Of a stretch of 64,000 nucleotides of DNA, positions 52,961-63,319 are shown in pieces. The number at the start of each line of letters is the position of its first letter. Within the stretch, counting starts at the first letter, position 1. The translations under genes were made by a program, and so were the position numbers. The notes beneath the pieces are model-generated. The model was not told the origin of the DNA, ran no database searches, and saw nothing but the letters and a program-made list of their open reading frames with translations. Origin of the DNA: Phycisphaerales bacterium (GTDB lineage: Bacteria > Planctomycetota > Phycisphaerae > Phycisphaerales > SM1A02); assembly GCA_029246705.1 (NCBI GenBank), contig JAQWMQ010000011.1, positions 62,001 to 126,000 of the forward strand. Reading direction: 5' to 3'.

Positions 52961-53644
52961 TCAGCGGGCGGTCTTGGTGTTCTTCGCCTGTCGAGCCTTG
53001 TCGATCATCGCGATGGTGGCGGTCGGGTTGGCCTTGACCTTCTTGCTGCATCCACCACAGCAGGTCTTGACCAGGCGATTGGCGACCACCAGTTCGTTGG
53101 GGGAATCGCCAAGGGGTCGGCCGCTGATCACGCAGACATCGATCGGATAGTCGGCTGCCTGCTGCTTGATCACGAGCTTGTCGAGTTCCGCGTTGTACTT
53201 CGCGGGGTCCTTCTTGAACTTGCGAATGCAGCCCTTGCAGCAGAATCGATAGAGCCGGTTGCCGATGATGACGTTCTTGTCCTCCATCGCCTCGGGGCTT
53301 CGGGGATCGGCCAGTTCGTCCTCGGGCATCACGATGCAGTTCGTGACGGGATAGACCTTGAGCTGGTCCTTGACGATGATCTCGTCGAGCTTGTTCATGT
53401 TCCCGGTCTTGTCGGACATGAAGCGGCCGCTGCATCCGCCGCAGCAGAACTTGACTTCGCGTCCGTTCATGGAGCTCTCGGGCATGTCCTCGAGAATCAC
53501 GACCACGGGGTTTTCACCGAGCGGGCGCTTCGAGACGGGGCAGATCGTCAGGGGGTAGGCTTCCCCGACTCTTTTCGAGTCCTGGGTTCCGCCGAGCAGG
53601 GCGATCATCATCATTCCGAGGAGAATCAGTGAGAATGTCTTCAT
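52961..53644 (-). CDS. Exported protein with three CCxGC metal-site repeats (TRASH/YHS-like)
   Basis: A 227-residue protein with a signal peptide (MKTFSLILLGMMMIALLGG). The mature part holds three ~60-residue repeats. Each begins YP-x-x-x-C-x(V/I)-(S/M)-x-(R/E)-x-L (YPLTICPVSKRPLG, YPVTNCIVMPEDEL, YPIDVCVISGRPLG) and ends in a Cys-rich knuckle (FCCGGCSGRF, FCCKGCIRKF, TCCGGCSKKV). Two halves of Cys ligands resemble TRASH/YHS zinc-copper modules, so periplasmic or surface metal binding, perhaps copper, is likely. The stop is at 52961, just after the shared terminator. The upstream neighbour carries the same first half-motif without the knuckle, so the two are divergent relatives in one operon. 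Confidence 0.75.
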   Translation of the reverse strand: MKTFSLILLGMMMIALLGGTQDSKRVGEAYPLTICPVSKRPLGENPVVVILEDMPESSMNGREVKFCCGGCSGRFMSDKTGNMNKLDEIIVKDQLKVYPVTNCIVMPEDELADPRSPEAMEDKNVIIGNRLYRFCCKGCIRKFKKDPAKYNAELDKLVIKQQAADYPIDVCVISGRPLGDSPNELVVANRLVKTCCGGCSKKVKANPTATIAMIDKARQAKNTKTAR

Positions 53645-53680
53645 TGCAGTTTCCTTGTGGGTGTCTTCACGGTGGATCGC

Positions 53681-54532
53681 TCAATCCTGCAGCGCATCCC
53701 GTTGTTGCTTGGAGTCGAGTTCGTTGAAGGCTCGAGCAGCCTTGATGTTTCGGACGGCGATGAGCCTTCCATCCACCTCAAAGACCGGGGAATCCAGTCT
53801 CAGTGGCTTGCTGGTCACCGGGCAGAGCGTGTTCTGTATGCCGCGAGCAGGCAGTACCACGACTGCGATGATCTCGTTGCGTTGGTTCGCCTTCAGCATG
53901 TGAAACGATTCGAGGGCGCTCGCATCGGCAAAGCCGATCCTGACGTCGCCGCTCTTGATGGTCGGGCATCCCAGGTTCAGGGTCTTCCCGGTGATCGGGC
54001 AGATGGTGTTCGATATTCCGCTGGCGCGAACAAGGTAGGGCCCGACCAGGTCGGCTCGAACCTCTTTCGGAATCGCCATGTACTGGTTGGTGTACTTCGC
54101 CGAGGTGAACCCGAAGGTGACACCCTCGATGACGATGACTTCAGCATCGATGGGAAGCGGTTTCTTCGTGACGATGCAGTTCTCGTTGACCACGCCATGG
54201 CGAGCCAGGACCTGACGGCCGGCGACGACGCGCTTCTCCTCGCCGGGAAGCTCATCGAAGGCCGATGCCTCCGACTCCGAGTAGAACAGGATCTCATGGC
54301 CACCAAACCGACGAGTTGCCGGCTTCTCACCGAGGATCTTGCTGCTGAAGGGGCATTCGTCGGCTCGTTTCAGATCCGAAGTGGCGACCTTGCTCGAATC
54401 GTTCTCGAGGGAGGCTTTCCCGGTCTCGGTGCCTGTGTCTGCGCGCTTGGTGGCGCTTGAACACGCAGCACCCAGAACCATGAGGCTCAAGCCTGCCAGG
54501 AAACCGACCGTCTTCACATGCATCCGTGTCAT
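53681..54532 (-). CDS. Lipoprotein with four half-repeats related to its metal-site neighbour
   Basis: A 283-residue protein with a lipoprotein signal peptide (GFLAGLSLMVLGAACSS, Cys about residue 24). It contains four segments of the form C-P/I-x-(T/S)-x-K-x-L (CPFSSKILGEKP, CIVTKKPLPIDAE, CPITGKTLNLGCP, CPVTSKPLRLDSP), equivalent to the first half of each repeat in the next gene, but none of the CCxGC knuckles. It may be a structural partner or an ancestral relative that lost the metal site. I start at 54532; ATG at 54541 has its purine tract too close and 54523 is also possible. The spacing to the next gene is 36 bases. Confidence 0.68.
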   Translation of the reverse strand: MTRMHVKTVGFLAGLSLMVLGAACSSATKRADTGTETGKASLENDSSKVATSDLKRADECPFSSKILGEKPATRRFGGHEILFYSESEASAFDELPGEEKRVVAGRQVLARHGVVNENCIVTKKPLPIDAEVIVIEGVTFGFTSAKYTNQYMAIPKEVRADLVGPYLVRASGISNTICPITGKTLNLGCPTIKSGDVRIGFADASALESFHMLKANQRNEIIAVVVLPARGIQNTLCPVTSKPLRLDSPVFEVDGRLIAVRNIKAARAFNELDSKQQRDALQD

Positions 54533-54627
54533 GAAAGGCATCCCCTGATGATCTCAGGCAAAGTCGCCTGATCGCTACCGAGCGTACCACTTGCAAGGGG
54601 TGCCTGTCCCCCCCCTTGGTGGGGGAC

Positions 54628-54656
54628 TTGATTGTGGGGTTGAAGCATCCTAGAAT
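54628..54656 (+). promoter_or_regulatory. Sigma-70-type promoter for ahcY
   Basis: TTGATT (54628-54633), a 17-base spacer and TAGAAT (54651-54656). Transcription would begin near 54663, leaving a leader of about 90 bases with two inverted repeats. A GTCCCCC/GGGGGAC hairpin (54606-54627) ends immediately before the -35 box. Confidence 0.65.
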
Positions 54657-54669
54657 CCGCAATCATCCA

Positions 54670-54683
54670 TTCATCCGGATGAA
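54670..54683. promoter_or_regulatory. 14-base palindrome in the ahcY leader
   Basis: TTCATCCGGATGAA is a perfect palindrome, followed at once by a direct half copy CGGATGAA. Placed just after the predicted start point, it could be an operator, for example for the ArsR-methyltransferase regulator encoded nearby, or part of a leader hairpin with the flanking ATCC and GGAT. Confidence 0.55.
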
Positions 54684-54700
54684 CGGATGAAACCGTCCGA

Positions 54701-54718
54701 TATCCCACCGATGGGATA
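54701..54718. promoter_or_regulatory. 7-4-7 inverted repeat in the ahcY leader
   Basis: TATCCCA and TGGGATA pair perfectly around CCGA, 36 bases before the ahcY start. It may be a second operator or an RNA stem-loop. I could not match the leader to known SAM or SAH riboswitch consensus sequences by eye. Confidence 0.55.
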
Positions 54719-54754
54719 GGACCAGCCCCACACACCACTTCTGGAAATCGTCTC

Positions 54755-56257
<1,503 letters not shown>

Positions 56258-56354
56258 CCAACCCAACGGGACAACCGTGAAGTCATCGAGGGAGAGGACC
56301 ATGGTCCTCTCCCTCTTTCATTGTCATCGGACATCCTCTCGCTGGAGGCAATCC

Positions 56355-57122
56355 ATGTGCATCGCGTGTCTCTCGTTGCTCCTGCTCTTCTGCCAACCGA
56401 CGCTTCCGTTCGCGGTGCAGGACGAGCAAACGTTCACGCCGACCGCCGACTATCGGATCCATGAAGTGCGCGGCTGGCGGGTGCTGGTGAATCCCGCGGT
56501 GCATGCTTCCGATCCGAAGCTTGAACGGGACGCCCTGGAACTCCTCGACAACCAGCTCTACCGGATCACCCGCGTCATTCCCGAGCCGGCGCTCGGTCGC
56601 CTGAAGGCGGTCGAGATCTGGGTCGAGTCGGAGATGCCCCGGACTGCATGCATGTGCTATCACCCTTCGAAGGATTGGTTGATACCCAACGGATACAACC
56701 CCGACAAGGAAGGGACCGTCGAGGTCGGCAACGCTCGTGCCTTTCTCGAGTGGACCCGTGGTCAGCCCTGGATGGTGCTTCATGAACTGGCACACGCCTT
56801 TCATCACCAGGAATTCGGCTTCGAACATGAAGGGATCGCCGGTGCCCACCAGGCGATGCTCGATTCGGGTGTCTATGACGAAGTGCAACACATCGGTGGC
56901 GGTTCTCGCCGTCACTATGCCCTGACCGACCCGATGGAGTATTTCGCCGAGACCACCGAAGCACTCTTCGGCACCAATGATTTTCATCCGTTCGTCCGCA
57001 GCGAACTGCTCGAGGTCGATCCTGATGGGGCCATGCTCGTTCGCGACTGCTGGACCCGGTGGAAGCCGGAACCTTCACCGGCCAATGCCGGTGGGACATC
57101 CGCTCCGGAACCCCAGCCCTGA
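56355..57122 (+). CDS. Exported HEXXH metallopeptidase-like protein
   Basis: A 255-residue protein with a signal peptide (MCIACLSLLLLFCQPTLPFA) starting six bases after GGAGG; the longer frame upstream overlaps ahcY and is rejected. His143-Glu144-Leu-Ala-His147 (HELAHAFHH) is a zinc-protease motif. Glu199 in EYFAETTEALFG, about 52 residues on, is the probable third ligand, as in lethal-factor-like and other gluzincins of this layout. A Cys pair (TACMCYHP) sits before the active site. Proteins of this kind are frequent in planctomycetes but uncharacterised; a role in envelope protein turnover is a guess. Confidence 0.75.
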   Translation: MCIACLSLLLLFCQPTLPFAVQDEQTFTPTADYRIHEVRGWRVLVNPAVHASDPKLERDALELLDNQLYRITRVIPEPALGRLKAVEIWVESEMPRTACMCYHPSKDWLIPNGYNPDKEGTVEVGNARAFLEWTRGQPWMVLHELAHAFHHQEFGFEHEGIAGAHQAMLDSGVYDEVQHIGGGSRRHYALTDPMEYFAETTEALFGTNDFHPFVRSELLEVDPDGAMLVRDCWTRWKPEPSPANAGGTSAPEPQP

Positions 57123-57228
57123 GAGACAGCAGTGGAAAGTGAGTGCGGATGACTGGGGTACCATGGCGCGAGCCGAACCCGCTGTGCGTCTCTTTCTTCC
57201 ATCATTCCTCCATGGGGAGATTCCTTCA

Positions 57229-58077
57229 GTGCGACACCTTCTTCCTTTCCTGGCCTTCCTGGTCCTCCTGACCCTCCTGGTCATGGCGGTCGGCTGTGAC
57301 GAGGGTTCGCCGGTTCAGAAGCCGTCACCGGGTACCGGTGCGAACCTGAACCGTCCCGGCAACTCCGGCAATGCCGGACTGGGTGATCCGTTGGTGGTGG
57401 AAGGTGATCTCAGGGTCGAGCCTCGCGTGTTCAAGGTCACCGGGATCAGTCAGTGTGCGGAAGCTTCGGAACACGTCATCACCCTCCACAACGACGGCGA
57501 AGTCGATGAAACGGTCGACCGGGTCATTTCCAGTTGTGGTTGCGCGACGGTCCTGCTCGAGCCGGGCACGATTGTCCCCGCCGGGGGATCGGTCGAGCTT
57601 CCGATCGTCTTCAAGGCCTGGGGTGCGGCCCGACGGAAGACGCACGATGTCCGTTTCATCCTCGCGGGAAACCGACTCGGCCCGCTGCTGAGCATGGATG
57701 TCGAGATCACGTCACCGCTCCGGAGCATTCCCAGTGCGCTCCAGCAGTTCCTTCATGACGATGGGCGTGTTCGCATCCTTGCCACCGACGGTGAGCCCTT
57801 CTCGGTACTCGGACTGGAGCCTCCGATTCCGGCAACCATCTCGGAGGGGCCGGCTGCACAGGTTGAAATCGTCGTCGACTGGTCGGCTCTCGGTCCCTGG
57901 CTGGAGCAGAACCGTTCCGCGGTGGAAACGCACCTCACGGACGCGGAGGATGGTTCCTGGGACCGGTTGCGTCTCGAGATCCTGACCGATCGTCCCGATT
58001 GTGCACGTTTCCACCTCGAGCTCTTCAGCCCGAGTCACACCAAGCCGGTCTGGAACGCCGGTACTTCCTTGCCCTGA
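57229..58077 (+). CDS. DUF1573-like lipoprotein
   Basis: A 282-residue lipoprotein. I choose the GTG at 57229 because GGGGAGA precedes it at good spacing and the chain then opens with a lipoprotein signal ending in VMAVGCDEG (Cys about residue 22); an upstream ATG at 57163 gives an ill-fitting N-terminus. The immunoglobulin-like domain (about 65-160) carries the DUF1573 hallmark ISSCGCATVLLEPGTIVPAGGSVELPI, including the CGC. The C-terminal 100 residues are unassigned. Such proteins occur widely in planctomycetes and Bacteroidetes envelopes with unknown function. Confidence 0.75.
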   Translation: MRHLLPFLAFLVLLTLLVMAVGCDEGSPVQKPSPGTGANLNRPGNSGNAGLGDPLVVEGDLRVEPRVFKVTGISQCAEASEHVITLHNDGEVDETVDRVISSCGCATVLLEPGTIVPAGGSVELPIVFKAWGAARRKTHDVRFILAGNRLGPLLSMDVEITSPLRSIPSALQQFLHDDGRVRILATDGEPFSVLGLEPPIPATISEGPAAQVEIVVDWSALGPWLEQNRSAVETHLTDAEDGSWDRLRLEILTDRPDCARFHLELFSPSHTKPVWNAGTSLP

Positions 58078-58131
58078 GCTGCCGCGTTCAGGTCCGAGAC
58101 GTCCTCTGTCAACGTGCCCTGGTGGCCCGGA

Positions 58132-59313
58132 TCAATCCCGCTCGATCAACATGCTCACGGCATTGCCGCCACCGAGACAGAGGCTGCAGATGCCGCGCTT
58201 GCCGCCGGTACGTTCCAGCTGGTGGATCAAGGTGACCAGCACGCGTGCGCCACTGGCTCCGATGGGATGGCCGAGCGCGATGCCGCCACCGGCCACGTTG
58301 AGCTTGTCCTCGGGAACGTCCAGCCCCTTGATGTCAGCCAGGACCTGGGCTGCGAACGCCTCGTTGATCTCGAAGAGGTCGATGTCCTTCACCTCGAGAT
58401 CGTGGTCGGCGAGCAACTTCTCGATGCCGATCTTCGGGGCCCAGAACAGCTTCTTGGGTTCGACGCCGGCGGTGTTGTAGCCGACGATCCGGGCGCGGGG
58501 GGTCACGCCGAGTTCGGCGGCCTTCGCTGCACTGGAGACGATGACGGCGGCACCGCCATCGGAGATCTGCGAGGCGTTGCCCGCGGTCACGCTGCCATCC
58601 TTCTGGAAGGCGGCACGCAGCTTGCCGAGTGCTTCGGAGGTCGATCCGGCACGGAACCCCTCGTCGGTGTCGACGCCGGCTCGTGCGTGGCATTGCTCGG
58701 CACTCATGGGAGCGACTTCCTTCGTGAAGTGGCCCTGTGCCCAGGCCTCCTCCGCGCGGTTGTGGCTCTGGGCGCTGAATCGATCCTGCTCTTCCCGAGA
58801 GATCTCGTATTCGTCGGCGATCCACTCCGCGGCGCATCCCATCGGCCAGGATTCGAAGGCGCAGGTCAGTCCGTCGAGCGCCATGTGGTCCTCGAGGGTG
58901 CCCGGTCCGTACTTGATGCCGGTGCGCACGTTGGCGAAGTGGGGTGCGAGATCCATGTTCTCCATCCCACCGGCCACGGTGAGATCGACGTCGCCGGCCC
59001 GAATCGCTCGAGCAGCCTGCATGACCGCCTCAAGCCCCGATCCGCAGACCTTGTTGATGGTCACGGCGGTGACTTCCGGCGGGATCCCGGCTTTCAGGGC
59101 CGCCTGGCGTGCCGGGTTCTGGCCGACGCCAGCCTGGAGGACACACCCCATGAAGACCTCCTCGATCGAGCTGGGCTCGATTCCGGCGTCCTCGAGCGCA
59201 TGACTGATGGCATGTGCGCCGAGTTCTGGGGAGGGGACTCGACTCAAACCGCCCAGAAAGCGGCCGATAGGGGTCCTGCGGGCGGCGAGAATGACTGGTT
59301 GTGCGTCGGTCAT
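58132..59313 (-). CDS. Acetyl-CoA C-acetyltransferase (thiolase)
   Basis: A 393-residue type II thiolase that joins two acetyl-CoA or cleaves acetoacetyl-CoA and other 3-ketoacyl-CoAs. Nucleophile Cys in NKVCGSGLEAV, His in EINEAFAAQ and GHPIGASGARV, and the second Cys in CSLCLGGGNAV are all present. I start at 59313 (MTDAQPVILAARRTPIGRF), six bases after GGAG. It stands alone on this strand, divergent from the fructose bisphosphatase gene. It could supply or use the acetoacetyl-CoA linked to the hydroxyacyl-CoA dehydrogenase at 9.8 kb. Confidence 0.93.
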   Translation of the reverse strand: MTDAQPVILAARRTPIGRFLGGLSRVPSPELGAHAISHALEDAGIEPSSIEEVFMGCVLQAGVGQNPARQAALKAGIPPEVTAVTINKVCGSGLEAVMQAARAIRAGDVDLTVAGGMENMDLAPHFANVRTGIKYGPGTLEDHMALDGLTCAFESWPMGCAAEWIADEYEISREEQDRFSAQSHNRAEEAWAQGHFTKEVAPMSAEQCHARAGVDTDEGFRAGSTSEALGKLRAAFQKDGSVTAGNASQISDGGAAVIVSSAAKAAELGVTPRARIVGYNTAGVEPKKLFWAPKIGIEKLLADHDLEVKDIDLFEINEAFAAQVLADIKGLDVPEDKLNVAGGGIALGHPIGASGARVLVTLIHQLERTGGKRGICSLCLGGGNAVSMLIERD

Positions 59314-59414
59314 GGTGGCTCCGTCGGGCAATTGTCGGGGTTTCCTCTGAATCGGAGATCATAACGCACGGAGAGTGTTGGACGTGGGGGGGGTCAGGTA
59401 CCGACAATGAAGGC

Positions 59415-60425
59415 ATGGCCTCACATACCCCCGAATTGGACAAGCTGATTCCCGAGAACCTGACCTCGCTCCAGACCCACGTTCTGGCCGAGGAGGCGAA
59501 GTATCCCGATGCAACGGGCGATTTCTCATGGATCATCTCGGCGATCTCGCTGGCAGGAAAGACCATCGCCAACAAGGTCCGTCGAGCGCGCCTGGAAAAC
59601 GTGCTCGGCTCCCACGGCACCGAAAATGTCCAGGGCGAGGTCCAGCAGAAGCTGGATGTGATCGCCAACGAGGTTCTCCTGAGATGCCTGGGGGAACGCG
59701 CCTCGATCGCGGTCCTGGCTTCCGAGGAGAATGAGGAGCCGCTCATCCTCAGGACCGGGCAGGACGGCGGCAAGTACTGCGTCCTCTTCGACCCCCTGGA
59801 CGGTTCGAGCAACCTGGACGTGGCGGTGGGGGTCGGCACCATCTTCACGGTGCTTCGAAACAATCCCGACACCCCGGATGCCGAGGAGACGGTGTGCCAG
59901 ACCGGCCTCAAGCAGGTCGCAGCCGGCTACATCCTCTACGGATCGTCGACCATCCTCGTGCTGACCACCGGACACGGGGTGGACATGTTCGTCCTCGACC
60001 AGGCAATCGGTTCGTTCCTGCACGTGAAGAACGGATTGCAGATCCCACCCGGCAACAAGACCTACTCGATCAACGAGGCCTACGCCGAGCAGTTTCCCAC
60101 CGGCTATCGAACCTACCTGCAGTGGGCTCATGAACAGGGCTATTCAAGCCGGTACATCGGATCGATGGTTGCCGACGTCCATCGAATCCTCATGCGCGGC
60201 GGCGTGTTCATCTACCCTTCGACCCGCAAGAACCCCGGGGGCAAGCTTCGTCTGTTGTACGAGGCCAACCCGATGGCGATGGTGATCGAACAGGCCGGCG
60301 GTCTCGCCTTCAGTGGCCCCCAGCGGACGTTGGAAGTGGTCCCCGATGAACTGCACGCACGGGTCCCGGTGCTCCTGGGAAGCCCCCAGGAGGTCGAGCA
60401 CGTACGAAAGTTCTGCCAGGACTGA
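59415..60425 (+). CDS. fbp: Class I fructose-1,6-bisphosphatase
   Basis: A 336-residue Mg-dependent phosphatase that makes fructose 6-phosphate in gluconeogenesis. The metal and substrate site motif LFDPLDGSSNLDVAVGVGTIF (first part DPLDGSSN) is intact, as are SEENEEPL (metal Glu pair) and YIGSMVADVHRILMRGGVFIYP. Length and order match bacterial class I Fbp. The start is the ATG at 59415. It faces the prpD gene convergently, with 12 bases between stops. Gluconeogenesis fits growth on propionate or amino acids. Confidence 0.94.
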   Translation: MASHTPELDKLIPENLTSLQTHVLAEEAKYPDATGDFSWIISAISLAGKTIANKVRRARLENVLGSHGTENVQGEVQQKLDVIANEVLLRCLGERASIAVLASEENEEPLILRTGQDGGKYCVLFDPLDGSSNLDVAVGVGTIFTVLRNNPDTPDAEETVCQTGLKQVAAGYILYGSSTILVLTTGHGVDMFVLDQAIGSFLHVKNGLQIPPGNKTYSINEAYAEQFPTGYRTYLQWAHEQGYSSRYIGSMVADVHRILMRGGVFIYPSTRKNPGGKLRLLYEANPMAMVIEQAGGLAFSGPQRTLEVVPDELHARVPVLLGSPQEVEHVRKFCQD

Positions 60426-60437
60426 CCGCGGACGGGT

Positions 60438-61997
60438 TCAGGAGAACCCGCCGACGTCCTTGATCTTGAAATCCCAGAGCTGCTTCAATGCCTCCGCATC
60501 AAGCGTGGGCAGTGCGTTCATCCTGTCGATGACCGGTCCCTGGTCCTCCAGTGCAAGTGCCCCCATGCGCTGGAACTTGGTGGCGAGGATCGACTGCAGG
60601 TCTGCGGTGGTGTTTCGAGCGTGTCCCGATGGGTACATGATGAAGTCGGACTCGAGATCCCCGGCATCGGTCATTCGAATGACCATTGAAGTGGGGATGC
60701 CGTCCGGATAGCGGCTGTCGTAGTCGTCGCCTCCGTGCTCGAAATCGATCTTGTCCATGAGCTTCCGGGTCGCTTCATCGGAGATGGCGTTCTCGGAATA
60801 GTCCTCGGGAAGCAGCATGAGCATCTTCCAGGCGGCATCGTTCTCCCCGGGCAGCTCGCCTCCTGCCTCCACGGCCTTCTGCAACATGCGTCCGACGATG
60901 TAGACCATCGAGTGGTCCGCCGATTGACGGTTGCGAGGGTCCCGCTTGGCCGGGTCCCCGATGATGCCGAAGGCCGGCTCGTAGGCAATGACCCGGATCA
61001 TCTCGATCTTGTCGGGATTGCTGGCGATCTCGGGGTGCTTGATCAGCAGGTCCACCAGGCCCTGGAGCGCGCCTGCGGACTGATGTTCGTAGAGGCCGAG
61101 CTTGAAGTGCATCCCCATGACGGCGAAATCGTCGCCTTCGTTGGACAGCACCAGGTCGAAGGGACTGCTGCCATCGGTCGGCTCGAACTGACGCCAGATC
61201 GCCTCCGGATTCCGGAAGATGTCCTTGGGTCCCTGGAACCCACGCATCGCCCGCTGCATCGAGACGATCGCGGCTTCGGTCGAGATGGCTGCCGAGGCAC
61301 CCTTGGAATCACTGAGTTCCTTGCCCGCCCTGATCGCACGCCAGGGGATGAAGTGGGCCACGCACATGCCGATCGCCGATTCGATCTGCTCCGCGGTCGC
61401 GCCCAGCATCGCGCCGTAGACCGCTGCACTGGCGATCGCGCCATGGACCACGTGGTCGATCTTGTAGGTCTTCAGGCTGAACACTTCCGCGAGGCGGCCC
61501 CGGATCTCGTCCAACAACACCATGCCCAGCAGTGCATCCGCGCCACTTCGTCCGGCAACCTGTGCCGCGGCGATCGGAACCGCATAGAAGTCGTTGTGAC
61601 CGAACTCACCCGCGGTATGGCCCAGTTCGGGTCGGTAGCCGAAGTTGGTTCCGTTGGAGTCCCACTCGCGAACCGCCGAGCAGTTGGCAAGGATCGCCTT
61701 TTCCGGCGCAACCCTGGTGGCAGAGCCGAATGGCGGTACGCCATCCTGCTTCGGGTACTCGAGCGCTTCATCTCGAAGGGTGGTCGGGGCATTGGTGCCC
61801 AGGGCCAGGGCTGAGACCCCGCAGAGAACGCTGTCGGTGAAGAAGAGAAGGGTTCTGTCGAGCACCGCCTGCGAGGGGCGGCCACAACCCTCTCCCGAGG
61901 CGCCCATGAACTCAATCGCATACCGCCCTATGCCGAGCGCCTGATTCTCGTTTCGGGCAATGGTGGTTGTGGTACCTGGGGTGGTTGTGCTCGACAT
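60438..61997 (-). CDS. prpD: MmgE/PrpD family protein, probable 2-methylcitrate dehydratase
   Basis: A 519-residue protein of the MmgE/PrpD family. Segments LFFTDSVLCGVSALALG, CSAVREWDSNGT, GHNDFYAVPIAAAQVAG, THKIDHVVHGAIASAA-like (TYKIDHVVHGA), NRQSADHSMVYIVGRML and the closing region fit PrpD rather than immune-responsive gene 1 relatives. It would dehydrate 2-methylcitrate to 2-methyl-cis-aconitate. With prpB and prpC on the other side of the window the methylcitrate cycle is then complete apart from the aconitase step. The start at 61997 lies six bases after GGAGAA; a longer frame to 62105 lacks a site. Confidence 0.83.
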   Translation of the reverse strand: MSSTTTPGTTTTIARNENQALGIGRYAIEFMGASGEGCGRPSQAVLDRTLLFFTDSVLCGVSALALGTNAPTTLRDEALEYPKQDGVPPFGSATRVAPEKAILANCSAVREWDSNGTNFGYRPELGHTAGEFGHNDFYAVPIAAAQVAGRSGADALLGMVLLDEIRGRLAEVFSLKTYKIDHVVHGAIASAAVYGAMLGATAEQIESAIGMCVAHFIPWRAIRAGKELSDSKGASAAISTEAAIVSMQRAMRGFQGPKDIFRNPEAIWRQFEPTDGSSPFDLVLSNEGDDFAVMGMHFKLGLYEHQSAGALQGLVDLLIKHPEIASNPDKIEMIRVIAYEPAFGIIGDPAKRDPRNRQSADHSMVYIVGRMLQKAVEAGGELPGENDAAWKMLMLLPEDYSENAISDEATRKLMDKIDFEHGGDDYDSRYPDGIPTSMVIRMTDAGDLESDFIMYPSGHARNTTADLQSILATKFQRMGALALEDQGPVIDRMNALPTLDAEALKQLWDFKIKDVGGFS

Positions 61998-62134
61998 CGT
62001 TCGTTCTCCGGGCTTTGTCATGTGAATTGATCGAAGATTGTACAGGCCAGAGGACTTCCATCGAAGCGAGGAAAATGCATTGAAAAGTGGTTCGGGTAAC
62101 AACATGGGAGACGAGTTCCGCTATCGTTCCCAAG

Positions 62135-63274
62135 ATGGCCTCCCCCCAAGTCACTGCTGCGGAACGAGCCGAATCAATCGACGTCGTCGATGGAGGGGCT
62201 TTCGTGGTCGTCCAGCGGGGTGAATCCAGCCGGAGAATTCCGGCCCGCTGGCTCCGATTGCTGGCGGAAAGCCCATCAGACGTCGATGCCTCCAACGGTC
62301 ATCGACGGTTCGATTCAGTCTCCCTGCCCTCCGAATTCAAGGTCCGAACCGCGATCCTGGACGAGGAAACCGGCCAGTGGGAGATCCGTTTCGAGGGTGA
62401 GACTTCCGGGGTCCTCTACGATTTCGATCGGCTGCTCGGGATGGCCAGCTCCGATGAACTCCACGGCCCGGAACGAACCGCCTTCAGTTCAGCGGATGCT
62501 CCGATGCGTGCCGTCGACTACGACATGCTCGAGGCGCCTGCCGCTTTGCGCTCCTTCCTGGACACCCTGCTGCGCCGTGGGTACGCACGGGTCCGCGAGG
62601 TTCCCAACCGCATGGAGGAGCTCGTCGGGTTCGCACGCCGACTGAGGCTCGAACAGGGCCTGATCCAGCCCGGCCCCTTCGAACAGAGTCGCGTGAGCGA
62701 GGACGACATCGCGGACCCCTCGCATGGTCCGTCTCTGCACACCGACGAGCCCTATCGTGATCCCGTTCCCGGCTTCCATGTGCAACTCTGCCTCGAGAGC
62801 AACGGGCCCGGGGGAGACACCATCGTCGCCGACGGGCTCTCGATCGCAGCCACGCTCGCCGCGGAGGAGCCCTTCGCCGCGGTCGAACTGGCCCGCTGGC
62901 CGATGCTCTTCGCCCGGACCGGACCCAGCATCGATCGTCGACGAGCGGTTCCGCTGCTGGAGACCGCAGCCGACGGATCACTGCAGCGAATCACCTTCAA
63001 TGATCGTGCGGCACGTGATTTCCTCTGCCCCGACGACCGGCTTCCGATCTGTGCGGGGGCCTACGACACCCTGGCTCGGATCGCCCAGCGCGAAGGGTTC
63101 CAGAACACCTTCCGCGTGAAGTCCGGGGACCTGCTCATCATCGACAATGAACGCGTGCTGCATGGTCATCGCCCGGTGACCGGTTCCGGAGCCAATCGCT
63201 TCGCCTGCGGCTACCTCGATCGTGGTGATCTCATGAGCACCTGGCGTCGAGCTCGTGCCGGCCTGCTGGACTGA
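62135..63274 (+). CDS. Gamma-butyrobetaine hydroxylase-like 2-oxoglutarate oxygenase
   Basis: A 379-residue Fe(II)/2-oxoglutarate dioxygenase. Residues ~15-105 resemble the N-terminal domain of gamma-butyrobetaine hydroxylase (RIPARWLRLLAESPSDVDASNG). The TauD/GBBH double-stranded helix follows with His202-x-Asp204 (SLHTDEPYRD), distal His343 (RVLHGHRP) and a 2-oxoglutarate-binding Arg near RFACGYLDR. The substrate could be a betaine or trimethyl-amino acid, which would link to the hydroxyproline-betaine-type enzyme at 19.4 kb; this is inference. The start is uncertain: ATG at 62135 has no clear Shine-Dalgarno, and a GTG at 62087 is the alternative. It is divergent from prpD. Confidence 0.8.
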   Translation: MASPQVTAAERAESIDVVDGGAFVVVQRGESSRRIPARWLRLLAESPSDVDASNGHRRFDSVSLPSEFKVRTAILDEETGQWEIRFEGETSGVLYDFDRLLGMASSDELHGPERTAFSSADAPMRAVDYDMLEAPAALRSFLDTLLRRGYARVREVPNRMEELVGFARRLRLEQGLIQPGPFEQSRVSEDDIADPSHGPSLHTDEPYRDPVPGFHVQLCLESNGPGGDTIVADGLSIAATLAAEEPFAAVELARWPMLFARTGPSIDRRRAVPLLETAADGSLQRITFNDRAARDFLCPDDRLPICAGAYDTLARIAQREGFQNTFRVKSGDLLIIDNERVLHGHRPVTGSGANRFACGYLDRGDLMSTWRRARAGLLD

Positions 63275-63319
63275 TCCAGACGCCCGTCCTCCCGATCTCC
63301 GGACCTGGTGCCACCTCAA

